From Bacteroidota bacterium (GTDB lineage Bacteria > Bacteroidota > Bacteroidia > Cytophagales > Cyclobacteriaceae), in contig JAFDYX010000020.1 in NCBI GenBank assembly GCA_018267215.1, forward strand, positions 182,413-246,412: a DNA stretch of 64,000 bases, read 5' to 3'. The notes under the pieces are model-generated. The model did no database searches, was not told the origin of the DNA, and saw only the letters and a program-made list of their open reading frames with translations. Positions 52,750-62,799 of the stretch are shown here, in pieces; within the stretch, counting starts at the first letter, position 1, and the number at the start of each line of letters is the position of its first letter. Position numbers and translations under genes: made by a program.

Positions 52750-54333
52750 ATGAATCTTAACCAATTTGTTTTAATTGCTTTAGTGAATTTCGGTTTCGCT
52801 TTGGAGGCAAAAACCCAGTCGTTTGTTAAAGCGAATGCCGACTCGTTAATACAACTTGAGTCGATCAAGGATTTTAATTCTCAAAGCGTGAATAGCTGGT
52901 ATCCCAAATCCAAACAGAATGACGAAGAATATGCCTATTACATTGGCTCGGTAACACCCATTAACACTTTGAATGGCATCGTAGGACTTTTGCAAGAATG
53001 GGGAAGCCAAAATGCTATTGTCAGAAATCTTCTTGACACATACCCTGAGATGAAAAAAAATGCCAACAAGAAAGTTTCTTCCATAGATGAAATCAAAGAG
53101 CTTCCATCCAACTATGGAATAATTTCTATGATGCGCGTGCGCTGGTGTTCATTTCTGTTGATGGAATATGCCAGGCAAAATAAGCAAGCCATTTATGAAG
53201 CTAACCTGAACAACGCATCATTTTTGATGGCAGTGAACCTTCTAAACCAAGAGTCAAATAAACTCTTGCGGAAGCGAAATCAATTTTTGAAAGATTACAT
53301 AACAACATTAAAAGCAAGCGGCAACGATGTTTACATCGACAAAGGATTTATTTACCTAAAGATAGGTAGTTCGTCAAGCGGATATGGTACCTACGACAAT
53401 GATTTGGCCTCGCTCGACTCTATTTTTAAAGCTGAACTGAAGATCGTCAGCGAGCAGATCAGTCGTGCCTATCAAAAATTAACTTCAGATGAAATTAGAA
53501 AAGTGAAAGTCAGCAAGATGTCCTCGTCAAGGTTTGGTTCAGACAAATCGAAAGCAGAATTTCTGCTGTCCATGTCCAAACTTGTATCTCCGGACGCATA
53601 CGGAATTTTGAGCCGCATCCAAAACCATTCATTATTTGCGAAGTATGAGAGAGACACCAGCCTGCAGGGTATGTGGGAGGGCTTTAATACGGTTGTACAC
53701 GAAAGCTGCCATCATATCAATGAATTTCCCAACAGCTATTACGTTTCTGATAAAATATCAATTCCATATAAAACACCAGAACTTTTTAATTCGAATGAAC
53801 TTACCAAAATCATTCCTGTTGGAGAGCAAAAAATTGTATCGCGGTTTGATCCTTACATAATACCTAAGCAAGAAAATCAGGGTTCTCAGAGAGATGGCAT
53901 ATATGGTTTACTGGATGAATTTAATGCCTACTTCATCAGTTCGAAATTTGATTGGGAATTGGTCACCCAAAAATCACGGGTGTACAAGCAATATCCATCA
54001 TACAAAAATTCGCTCGAGAATTACAGGATCACCACCCAAGAGGCATTTTATGAATTTTCTATTATGATGGCTTGGTATTTGGATTACGCCAACAAAAAAT
54101 ACCCTGTAGTTTACAAGACTATAATTGAAGACAAAAATCTGAAAGTAGCCTTCACGTTGCTCTTCAACAAATTTCAAAATCTGATAGTAGAAGTTGAAAA
54201 ACCCGACATCTACAAACTTGGTGTGCGGTCAAGTGATGATCTGAAAAAATTGTTTAAAGAAACGCGTAACTCTTTGCAGCCACTGATTGTTGCAGGTTGC
54301 AACGAAGTAAATTATAAACAGTTTCTAAACTGA
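52750..54333 (+). CDS. Secreted HExxH protein of unknown family, putative metallopeptidase
   Basis: 527 residues from the ATG at 52750 (signal peptide MNLNQFVLIALVNFGFALEA); nine open codons upstream begin with TTG at 52723. Mostly helical with no domain I recognise. Around residue 317 it has VVHESCHHINEF, an HExxH zinc motif, and a possible third ligand Glu near residue 390 in LLDEFNAYFISS. This suggests a gluzincin-type zinc peptidase, but similar patterns exist in non-peptidases. It lies between the AraC gene and a convergent esterase gene, with no partner. Confidence 0.65.
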   Translation: MNLNQFVLIALVNFGFALEAKTQSFVKANADSLIQLESIKDFNSQSVNSWYPKSKQNDEEYAYYIGSVTPINTLNGIVGLLQEWGSQNAIVRNLLDTYPEMKKNANKKVSSIDEIKELPSNYGIISMMRVRWCSFLLMEYARQNKQAIYEANLNNASFLMAVNLLNQESNKLLRKRNQFLKDYITTLKASGNDVYIDKGFIYLKIGSSSSGYGTYDNDLASLDSIFKAELKIVSEQISRAYQKLTSDEIRKVKVSKMSSSRFGSDKSKAEFLLSMSKLVSPDAYGILSRIQNHSLFAKYERDTSLQGMWEGFNTVVHESCHHINEFPNSYYVSDKISIPYKTPELFNSNELTKIIPVGEQKIVSRFDPYIIPKQENQGSQRDGIYGLLDEFNAYFISSKFDWELVTQKSRVYKQYPSYKNSLENYRITTQEAFYEFSIMMAWYLDYANKKYPVVYKTIIEDKNLKVAFTLLFNKFQNLIVEVEKPDIYKLGVRSSDDLKKLFKETRNSLQPLIVAGCNEVNYKQFLN

Positions 54334-54338
54334 CTAAT

Positions 54339-55970
54339 TTAGATGCCGCGTGATTGTATAAGTTCTCTCTTGTTCTTAAATACCTTTTCAATCACATTCA
54401 GTCTTGCTTTCCGTAGATCGGGTTTAGCAACTACTTTACCATCCAGGTCGATATCAAGTATCTGTTCTTTTTGAGTTTCATAGAGAGGCCATTCCGGCAC
54501 GTCTTTACCGTTAGGGTTGCCGGTTTTCGCGAAGTTTGCCCAATAGGTGTTCATAGTTCTTGCTAGTTCTTTTTCTTCAGGAGTTGCTTTACCTGGGTTT
54601 CCCCATCGCGCATTGAGCGTGTTAAATACAAACGAGACTTCTGATCCATGACCAGCACCATAACGTGCGCGTTCGCGCCATGCTGGCGGTACAAATCCGA
54701 ATTGATACATGTATGCCGGTGCTCCCTTTGCAACAAACGCTCTGGCAGTAAATCGTGCAGGTTCACCCCATACCCAATCTGTATTGAACTTTGTGATGAC
54801 TTCATCAAATTGTTTATCACCATTAGGATCGAAAGCAGTTTTTGCTTCAGCTTCAAATTCACCGAAAGATGCAAACAACTCCTCCTTTGATTTGGCGTTA
54901 CTAACAAATGCTCCGTCAATTTCCGCGCTGCAATTTCCAATCATGAGAGGAATCTTTGGTTGCTTTCCTTCCTTGTAAATACTTTCAGCTGTTTCAACTA
55001 CCAGTTTACCATCTAGAATCGGACCTGAGTAGATTCGAGGACCATCCTGTCCATCAGTTTCCTGACCACCATCCACAATTTCTTCTACGCTCAGCGAGCG
55101 GAGCTTCGTCAACGCGGAAGCATCCGAGCCTTCTATCTTATGCTTGTGTGCAAAGTTCATCCCAATTGTTTCGGCTGAAACAGTATAGAGCGGGTCTGCA
55201 TTTTCTTTGTTAATAGATCTGCCCGTAAGAACACCATCGCGCCCACCACTAGATTCTCCAATAGCTTTATGGAAAAGTCCTTTCGCTGCTGGAATTGTTA
55301 AGAGTGAATGCACCGACACACCACCAGCGGAGAAACCAAAAATCGTTACGTTGTTTGGATCACCTCCAAAAGCTGCAATGTTTTCCTTGACCCACTTCAG
55401 TGCAGCTATCTGATCCATATAAGCATAGCTTCCTTTGTATTCTTCAGGATTTTCTTTGCTCAATGCTGGAAAAGCAAAGTGACCCAAACGACCAAGTCTG
55501 TAATTGAAGGTTACGAGCACTACATTTTGTTTGGCAAAAGAAGTACCTGCCGATCCTGGATCGGAACCACTACCAGCAACGAAAGCGCCTCCATGTATCC
55601 AAACCATAACAGGTAACTTGGATTTCTTCGAAGCTGTAGCGGGTGTCCAAAGATTGAGGAAAAGACAATCTTCAGAAGTTTTTGCTGTTGAGCCCGTCCA
55701 TTGACGTTGTGGACAATCGGCACAGTACTGACTTGCATCACGAACATCTTTCCAGGGTTTTACTGGTTGTGGTGGTCTCCATCGAAATTCACCAACAGGA
55801 GGTGCCGCGTAAGGAATACCCTTGTAGGATGCGACATCTTCGTTAACGATGCCTCGAACAATTCCCGAAGCTGTTTTAACTTCTGGTTGGTTGTTGGATA
55901 CTTGCTGCGCCAAGGAAAAAACGCTAACCGTCAGTGAGAGCAATGTTATTCCGATTGACAACTTTTTCAT
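54339..55970 (-). CDS. Type-B carboxylesterase
   Basis: 543 residues with a signal peptide (MKKLSIGITLLSLTVSVFSL ending AQQ). Alpha/beta hydrolase of the cholinesterase/type-B group: YKGIPYAAPPVGEFRWRPP, oxyanion region VMVWIHGGAFVAGSG, nucleophile elbow TIFGFSAGGVSVHSLL (Ser in GFSAG rather than the usual GESAG), and His in RYGAGHGSEVSFVFN. It should hydrolyse carboxylic esters extracytoplasmically. Last gene of the minus-strand block, 28 nt after the AKR gene. Confidence 0.92.
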   Translation of the reverse strand: MKKLSIGITLLSLTVSVFSLAQQVSNNQPEVKTASGIVRGIVNEDVASYKGIPYAAPPVGEFRWRPPQPVKPWKDVRDASQYCADCPQRQWTGSTAKTSEDCLFLNLWTPATASKKSKLPVMVWIHGGAFVAGSGSDPGSAGTSFAKQNVVLVTFNYRLGRLGHFAFPALSKENPEEYKGSYAYMDQIAALKWVKENIAAFGGDPNNVTIFGFSAGGVSVHSLLTIPAAKGLFHKAIGESSGGRDGVLTGRSINKENADPLYTVSAETIGMNFAHKHKIEGSDASALTKLRSLSVEEIVDGGQETDGQDGPRIYSGPILDGKLVVETAESIYKEGKQPKIPLMIGNCSAEIDGAFVSNAKSKEELFASFGEFEAEAKTAFDPNGDKQFDEVITKFNTDWVWGEPARFTARAFVAKGAPAYMYQFGFVPPAWRERARYGAGHGSEVSFVFNTLNARWGNPGKATPEEKELARTMNTYWANFAKTGNPNGKDVPEWPLYETQKEQILDIDLDGKVVAKPDLRKARLNVIEKVFKNKRELIQSRGI

Positions 55971-55998
55971 GCATTATTTTAGTTAGGATATATTGGGT

Positions 55999-57949
<1,951 letters not shown>

Positions 57950-57959
57950 AGTAACACAA

Positions 57960-58415
57960 CTACTTTTTATCTTGCGGTGTGGGCGTAAGTAACTTTGTAA
58001 AGGACAAAGAGCCAAGTTTCCACAAGCCATTTGTTTTAACATACACTTCGGTCACCATGAAAGGATTGGTGACTTCGTTGCCGCCTACAACTGCAAGCAA
58101 GGTAATCCGATTCAACAAGATAGCTGTATTGTCAATTATTTGAACGGACACTTCATGGATGTCTGCTTTCTTATAATGAATTCCTCCGCTTTTGATTACT
58201 TCCAACTCACGATCTTTTCCCCACGATCCACCCATGTGCACAAAGACAGATTTGGAATCAAAAAGATCATTCAATTTGCCTGTGTTCTTGTCGGCCATCC
58301 ATTGCCATTTATCCTTTGAAAGAGTGATGACCTCCTGTTCTGCCGGATTATTTTGCGCGAGGGAGAACTGCCCACTCACGACCATGATAACTACTGCGAT
58401 GAACGATGCCTTCAT
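57960..58415 (-). CDS. Exported NTF2-like (SnoaL/DUF4440) protein
   Basis: 151 residues with a signal peptide (MKASFIAVVIMVVSGQFSLAQ). The NTF2-like cone fold is suggested by ITLSKDKWQWMADKNTGKLN, LFDSKSVFVHMGGSWGKDRE, and TAILLNRITLLAVVGGNEVT. Such folds serve as small lyases or isomerases or as binding modules. It is 10 nt before the CMD-cupin gene in the operon. Confidence 0.8.
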   Translation of the reverse strand: MKASFIAVVIMVVSGQFSLAQNNPAEQEVITLSKDKWQWMADKNTGKLNDLFDSKSVFVHMGGSWGKDRELEVIKSGGIHYKKADIHEVSVQIIDNTAILLNRITLLAVVGGNEVTNPFMVTEVYVKTNGLWKLGSLSFTKLLTPTPQDKK

Positions 58416-58421
58416 AATTTT

Positions 58422-59495
58422 TTATTTTGTATTCGTTGCTGACTGTAAATTCTTGCTGTAAAACTCAGTGAGTTTTGCCATTGCCTGAGCAACATATTCT
58501 GGAACGTAATAAGTTTGAATGTGTGTGGCCCCGGGGATCACAAACAACTCCTTGTGCTTGGTTCCGGTAGCGAGGTTGAAAGCAGCGTCAGTCATGTATT
58601 TTGTATCGGCCTTGCTTCCGGCCATCATCAATAGCGGTTGATCAATCAGATCCATGTTGGTAGTAGCATCCCAGGTCATCAGGTCGAGCAGGCTGCTCAT
58701 GGTGTATAAGAAAGTTGAATTGGGATGCGCATGCGTTCTATAATAGTATTCGTATCCCTCGCGGTATAAATCAGTTTTCGTCTTGGCTATTTCTTCATCG
58801 GTAATACTGGCCACACCGGCATAAATTATTTTGCCGCCTGATACTTCCTGCGTACGGGCATCTGAAGCCTTCTTTAAACGTTCTTGGATTGTTGCCAATT
58901 GAGAATCTTGAAAACCATTGCGTCTTACCACACCCGAATTGAACATGCTCAACGTAGCAACGGCCTTAAAACGTTTGTCGGATTGGGCCGCCTTTAAAGT
59001 ATAGCCACCCCCACCACAGATGCCCAGCGCTCCTAATCGGTTTGCATCCACGCCCGCATACTGTGTGATAAAGTCTGCCATACCATGAATATCTTCGGTG
59101 CGGAATACAGGTTTATCTGTATGACGCGGCTCTCCACCGCTTGCGCCTTGGTAGGCGGCATCGGCAGCAATGGCGATGTACCCCTTCTCTGCTAAGCGCT
59201 GTGCATATAATCCTGCTGTCTGTTCTTTAATGCCCCCATTAGGATGGGCGACAACTATCGCAGGATATTTCTTTGACGGATCGTAGCCTGCCGGAGTATA
59301 AACATTGGCAGAAATGTCTATCCCATTGAGTTTATAGGTAACCGGGTGAATGTTCACCTCACCGGAAATATTTTTTGTAATCGCGTTTTCATAAACCAAC
59401 CCAAAAGGATTGGCGGGTTTAGTTTGGGCGGATGAAATAATACTGGCTGTCATAAAGATTGCTTTGAGAAAATGACCTTTTATTCTTTTGTTCAT
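58422..59495 (-). CDS. Alpha/beta hydrolase with Cys in the nucleophile position
   Basis: 357 residues with an N-terminal signal (ends SSAQ). The fold is dienelactone hydrolase-like: YPAIVVAHPNGGIKEQ, DAAYQGASGG, and the nucleophile elbow LGICGGGGYTLKA, where Cys replaces Ser as in dienelactone hydrolases; the general acid Asp (MMAGSKADTKY) and His (PGATHIQTY) follow. Substrate unknown. 6 nt separate it from the NTF2-like gene. Confidence 0.87.
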   Translation of the reverse strand: MNKRIKGHFLKAIFMTASIISSAQTKPANPFGLVYENAITKNISGEVNIHPVTYKLNGIDISANVYTPAGYDPSKKYPAIVVAHPNGGIKEQTAGLYAQRLAEKGYIAIAADAAYQGASGGEPRHTDKPVFRTEDIHGMADFITQYAGVDANRLGALGICGGGGYTLKAAQSDKRFKAVATLSMFNSGVVRRNGFQDSQLATIQERLKKASDARTQEVSGGKIIYAGVASITDEEIAKTKTDLYREGYEYYYRTHAHPNSTFLYTMSSLLDLMTWDATTNMDLIDQPLLMMAGSKADTKYMTDAAFNLATGTKHKELFVIPGATHIQTYYVPEYVAQAMAKLTEFYSKNLQSATNTK

Positions 59496-59526
59496 GATGC
59501 GTTTGTTATGCTGAATGATTTTTTAA

Positions 59527-60606
59527 TCAATTATCCAATCGTTTTTCTTTTAACCATTTAGACAGGAGGTCGGCTATTTGGATGTTGTTCAAATCGGAAA
59601 ATGGAAAGTGTGTGTTTCCCTTGATTCCAATTTCCGGTAGATGAACCACCGTTACATCACCTCCGGCCACGTTAACGGCATCGCGCCACTTTCTTGCCAT
59701 GGCTAAGCGCACGCGCCAGCCGTCAGTGCCCGGATTTATATCCGGCTTGGAGGGAATATTATCTCCGTAATAAATGATGATCGGAATTTTAGTAAGTTTC
59801 AAAAAATCTTCTTTCGAAACACCAACTGCCTGTAATGCGCCTGCCGAACTTTCCATAGGTGCTGGCACTTCGCCTTCAGGAAAAACAAAGCCAGAGCCGG
59901 GTTCATAGGACACTATCGCCTTTACATTTTGATTTTTTATGGCAGCGAGCCAGCCTTGACCGCCAGCATGCGAATGGGTGACAAGAATAGCCGAGCCAAG
60001 TTTTGTCATCAACGCTGAGACGGCATTGACGTTGATGGGAATGTCAATCGGCCCAACGTTGGGAGTCATTGACCTGAAATATTGATTGAGGGCTTCCGGG
60101 TCTTTTGAAAATTGAACGCCAGAAAAATAATTTGGCCACACGCCAACACGGAAAACCCCAAACCATGTTTGCTCATCAGGCGTGGGAGAGATGGTGGCCT
60201 CAGTGGTGCTGCGCCCGGCATTTCCCCGTCTGGGCTGATCTAATAAATAGACACCGAAACCTCTTCTTAAAAAAATATTTTGAAATCCCTCACGCCCATC
60301 CGGAGTCGTCTCCCATGTTTTAGAAAACTGCCCGATACCATGCCAAAATACAAGCGGTAATTTTTTTGCTTTTTCCGGAATCTGGTAAAATACGTAGGCA
60401 TGATCGCCATGAAAAGTCTGACCTTCAGGCGTACGCTTGATTGGATCGAAGGTGCCCGGGTTGGTTATTATTGAACCTCCCACAGCAAAGCTCCCTTGGT
60501 CTTGAATGGTAATAGGTTTCTTTTGAGCATAGCTTTGAGGGGTACATGACAAGCCAATCATTGCGATCAAAACATAGGCGTAGTTAGATATTCTTTCGTG
60601 TTTCAT
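59527..60606 (-). CDS. Exported alpha/beta hydrolase
   Basis: 359 residues from the ATG at 60606; 21 open codons upstream are unlikely. A signal peptide or lipoprotein signal runs to SCTPQSYAQ (LSC could be a lipobox). Hydrolase motifs: LVFWHGIGQFSKTWET, VYLLDQPRRGNAGRS, nucleophile region LVTHSHAGGQGWLAA (Ser after His, an atypical elbow), and HFPFSDLNN near the end with the expected His. First gene of the operon, 136 bp from the divergent AraC gene. Confidence 0.85.
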   Translation of the reverse strand: MKHERISNYAYVLIAMIGLSCTPQSYAQKKPITIQDQGSFAVGGSIITNPGTFDPIKRTPEGQTFHGDHAYVFYQIPEKAKKLPLVFWHGIGQFSKTWETTPDGREGFQNIFLRRGFGVYLLDQPRRGNAGRSTTEATISPTPDEQTWFGVFRVGVWPNYFSGVQFSKDPEALNQYFRSMTPNVGPIDIPINVNAVSALMTKLGSAILVTHSHAGGQGWLAAIKNQNVKAIVSYEPGSGFVFPEGEVPAPMESSAGALQAVGVSKEDFLKLTKIPIIIYYGDNIPSKPDINPGTDGWRVRLAMARKWRDAVNVAGGDVTVVHLPEIGIKGNTHFPFSDLNNIQIADLLSKWLKEKRLDN

Positions 60607-60715
60607 GATGCAAATATGGGCTAGCTTCGATGCGGCTGATGTATATGGATTACTGTTTTGCCTACCCATTTCACTGATTGAACACCAGCCTTAGTGAAAT
60701 CCGGTTTGGAAGCCC

Positions 60716-60723
60716 TAATTTTG
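60716..60723 (+). promoter_or_regulatory. Candidate -7 box of the second AraC gene
   Basis: TAATTTTG matches TAnnTTTG. It ends 1 nt before the ATG at 60725 and 19 nt before the ATG at 60743, which favours the second start. No clear -33 box. Confidence 0.4.
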
Positions 60724-60742
60724 AATGGAATTCAAAACAGGT

Positions 60743-61639
60743 ATGGATGAGATATTAAAATTTGATACCGTTGGCCAGTACAACGCTTTCAACAGAAATG
60801 AAACACTTCACCCGTTAGTTAGTGTAGTTGACCTATCGAAGGCAGCACCGCGGCAGCTCAGGCGGATGAGCTATGGGTTTTATGTTGTGTTCTTGAAAGA
60901 GATCAAATGTGGCGATCTCAAATATGGCATCAGCAACTATGATTATGAGGAAGGTACTCTTGTGTTTCTTGCGCCAGGCCAAGTAATTGGTTCTCATGGC
61001 GAAGATTTTTACCAACCACAAGGACTTGCGTTAGTATTTCATGCTGACTTCATTCACGGCACTGCCCTCTCTCGTCAGATGGGTAACTACTCATTCTTTT
61101 CTTACACCGCGAATGAGGCGCTTCACTTGTCGGAGCGCGAAAGACAAATCATTCTCGATTGTTTTTCCAAAATCAAATTCGAACTGGAACACGGAGTTGA
61201 TAAACACAGCAAGACCCTCATCGTAACCAATATCGAATTGTTCCTGAACTACTGCGTACGGTTTTACGATCGCCAGTTCATCACTCGTGACAACGCGAAC
61301 AAAGGAATACTGGAGCGCTTTGAAACATTACTTAATAATTTCTTTGCATCCGACAAGCCGCAAGAAGTCGGATTACCATCTGTTGCCTACTGCGCAGGCG
61401 AATTAAATCTCTCCGCAAATTATTTTGGTGATCTCATAAAAAAAGAAACAGGAAAATCGGCAAACGAATACATTCACCTCAAACTGATTGACGTAGCGAA
61501 AGAAAAGATTTTCGATGTCAACAAGTCGGTTAGTGAAATTGCGTATGAGTTAGGGTTCAAATACCCGCAGCACTTCACACGTGTGTTTAAGCAGCACGTG
61601 GGTGTTACACCCTTAGCGTATCGCGCTTCAAATAATTGA
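60743..61639 (+). CDS. AraC-family regulator of the divergent hydrolase operon
   Basis: 298 residues from the ATG at 60743 (MDEILKFDTVGQYNAFNRNE), a typical start for this Bacteroidota subgroup; the ATG at 60725 would add six residues. N-terminal cupin-like domain (HPLVSVVDLSKA, VFLAPGQVIG), C-terminal two helix-turn-helix AraC domain (SVAYCAGELNLSANYFGDLI; SVSEIAYELGFKYPQHFTRV). Placed back-to-back with the hydrolase operon, so the likely local regulator; effector unknown. Confidence 0.9.
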   Translation: MDEILKFDTVGQYNAFNRNETLHPLVSVVDLSKAAPRQLRRMSYGFYVVFLKEIKCGDLKYGISNYDYEEGTLVFLAPGQVIGSHGEDFYQPQGLALVFHADFIHGTALSRQMGNYSFFSYTANEALHLSERERQIILDCFSKIKFELEHGVDKHSKTLIVTNIELFLNYCVRFYDRQFITRDNANKGILERFETLLNNFFASDKPQEVGLPSVAYCAGELNLSANYFGDLIKKETGKSANEYIHLKLIDVAKEKIFDVNKSVSEIAYELGFKYPQHFTRVFKQHVGVTPLAYRASNN

Positions 61640-61671
61640 TAGTGGCCTCGATACAATTTTCAGGTGATTAA

Positions 61672-62109
61672 CATAGCTGTTCGACATTTGCAATATCGAT
61701 AACCGAGCCACCTGCTTATTTAACGAATAAAGCTTATGCAAGTGGAGTAAATGTAAAAGGCTTGCAGATTGATCCTCTTCCAGATGTTAAAACTAAAGGC
61801 TCTGTAACGAATATTCGAGGAAATGACTTTGAGCGAATGCTTGCTAAGATTGGGTTAGGATTTGCTATCGGAAAATTTGGAATTGATGCGTTTGAAAAAT
61901 TTTATGTTCTTCCCGCTATTCTAGGATCGAGGGATGACATTGGCAGATGGGTGGGAACTGCAGAGGCTGAAAAGCCTAACGATATTGAAACAATTTATGT
62001 CGTAGATATTCAAAATTCCAATGATGAAATCATTTGTCGCATAAGGCTTTTCTCAATGTTTGTAGTTCCGGAATATATAGTGGTTGTTGGTAAACTGAAA
62101 TGCAAGTAA
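61672..62109 (+). pseudogene. C-terminal fragment of an unrecognised protein
   Basis: The frame is open from 61672 after a TAA, but has no ATG; the first possible start is a TTG at 61762. It encodes KGSVTNIRGNDFERMLAKIG, then AFEKFYVLPAILGSRDDIGR and YVVDIQNSNDEIICRIRLFS, ending KLKCK. The opening residues (ITEPPAYLTNKAYASGVNVK) read as the middle of a protein, so the gene seems to have lost its 5' end, perhaps when the neighbouring hip operon or another element arrived. I do not recognise the family. Confidence 0.55.
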
Positions 62110-62161
62110 TACTGTGAGGAATTGTACCCTTCTGTTTTACTGGGTATTAGGTTTTCAGAAT

Positions 62162-62177
62162 ATACCCGATCAGGTAT
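62162..62177. promoter_or_regulatory. Hip operator O3 (one mismatch)
   Basis: ATACCC-GATC-AGGTAT. It matches the two downstream operators in both arms except one base (A for G at the first position of the right arm) and keeps the 4-nt centre. It starts exactly 41 bp before the next site. Confidence 0.6.
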
Positions 62178-62202
62178 TGGCTCTGTGTACTTACTTATTT
62201 TT

Positions 62203-62218
62203 ATACCCTAAAGGGTAT
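62203..62218. promoter_or_regulatory. Hip operator O2
   Basis: Perfect inverted repeat ATACCC-TAAA-GGGTAT. Together with flanks the 20-nt TTATACCCTAAAGGGTATTA is identical at O1 and O2. Likely bound by the HipB-type protein for autoregulation. Confidence 0.85.
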
Positions 62219-62243
62219 TATATTGATAAAAATTAATACATTT

Positions 62244-62259
62244 ATACCCTAAAGGGTAT
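62244..62259. promoter_or_regulatory. Hip operator O1, next to the hipB start
   Basis: Perfect copy of O2, starting 41 bp downstream of it and ending 4 nt before the hipB ATG, so bound protein would block transcription start or early elongation. Confidence 0.85.
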
Positions 62260-62263
62260 TAAA

Positions 62264-62473
62264 ATGGGCCTAAGCGAATTTGTCAAGGAAAGAAGGAAGC
62301 TCCTCAAGCTGACACAGCCAGAATTGGCTGAGAAGGCCGGGGTTGGTCTTCGATTTTTACGCGAGTTGGAAGGAGGAAAAGAAACATTGCGGATTGATAA
62401 GGTTAATCAGGTTTTGAAACTTTTTGGCCATCACTTGGCCCCTGTTCCATCTTCAAAGCCAAATAGCAAATGA
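62264..62473 (+). CDS. hipB: HipB-like antitoxin/repressor
   Basis: 69 residues, an XRE/Cro-type helix-turn-helix: MGLSEFVKERRKLLKLTQPE, LAEKAGVGLRFLRELEGGKE, DKVNQVLKLFGHHLAP. DNA-binding repressor and probably part of the antitoxin complex. Its stop overlaps the hipS start by 4 nt (ATGA). Three operators lie just upstream. Confidence 0.88.
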   Translation: MGLSEFVKERRKLLKLTQPELAEKAGVGLRFLRELEGGKETLRIDKVNQVLKLFGHHLAPVPSSKPNSK

Positions 62474-62799
62474 GAAAAGCAGAAATAAAATTTAATGAGC
62501 GTACTGCAGGCTGGTTGACGGAGGATGAGAATGGATATCATTTTCAGTACGATGACAAATATTTAAAATCACAGAAGCCTGAGTCCATTAGTTTAACACT
62601 GCTGCTGCAAGAAAAGTCACATGACTCGAAAACCTTGTTTCCGTTCTTTGATGGATTAATTCCTGAAGGATGGCTGCTCGATATTGCTGAACGCAATTGG
62701 AAACTTAATCCTCGAGATCGTATGAGCCTGTTGATGGCCTGTTGTAAAGATTGTATCGGTGCTGTTAGTATTCACCCAATCATAACTGAGCAGGAATGA
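62470..62799 (+). CDS. hipS: HipS-like protein (free HipA N-subdomain 1)
   Basis: 109 residues that match only the N-terminal subdomain of HipA kinases: AGWLTEDENGYHFQYDDKYL, TLFPFFDGLIPEGWLLDIAE, LLMACCKDCIGAVSIHPI. In E. coli HipBST the equivalent small protein HipS, not HipB, is the antitoxin. It is a separate gene here, overlapping hipB and hipT by 4 nt each, with its own stop, so this is not a frameshift of a single hipA: both junctions are ATGA. Confidence 0.85.
   Translation: MRKAEIKFNERTAGWLTEDENGYHFQYDDKYLKSQKPESISLTLLLQEKSHDSKTLFPFFDGLIPEGWLLDIAERNWKLNPRDRMSLLMACCKDCIGAVSIHPIITEQE

Noticed and set aside
62124-62147. GTACCC...GGGTAT as a fourth hip operator
   Set aside because: Half-sites are 12 nt apart rather than 4 and off the 41-bp register; may be a degenerate remnant.
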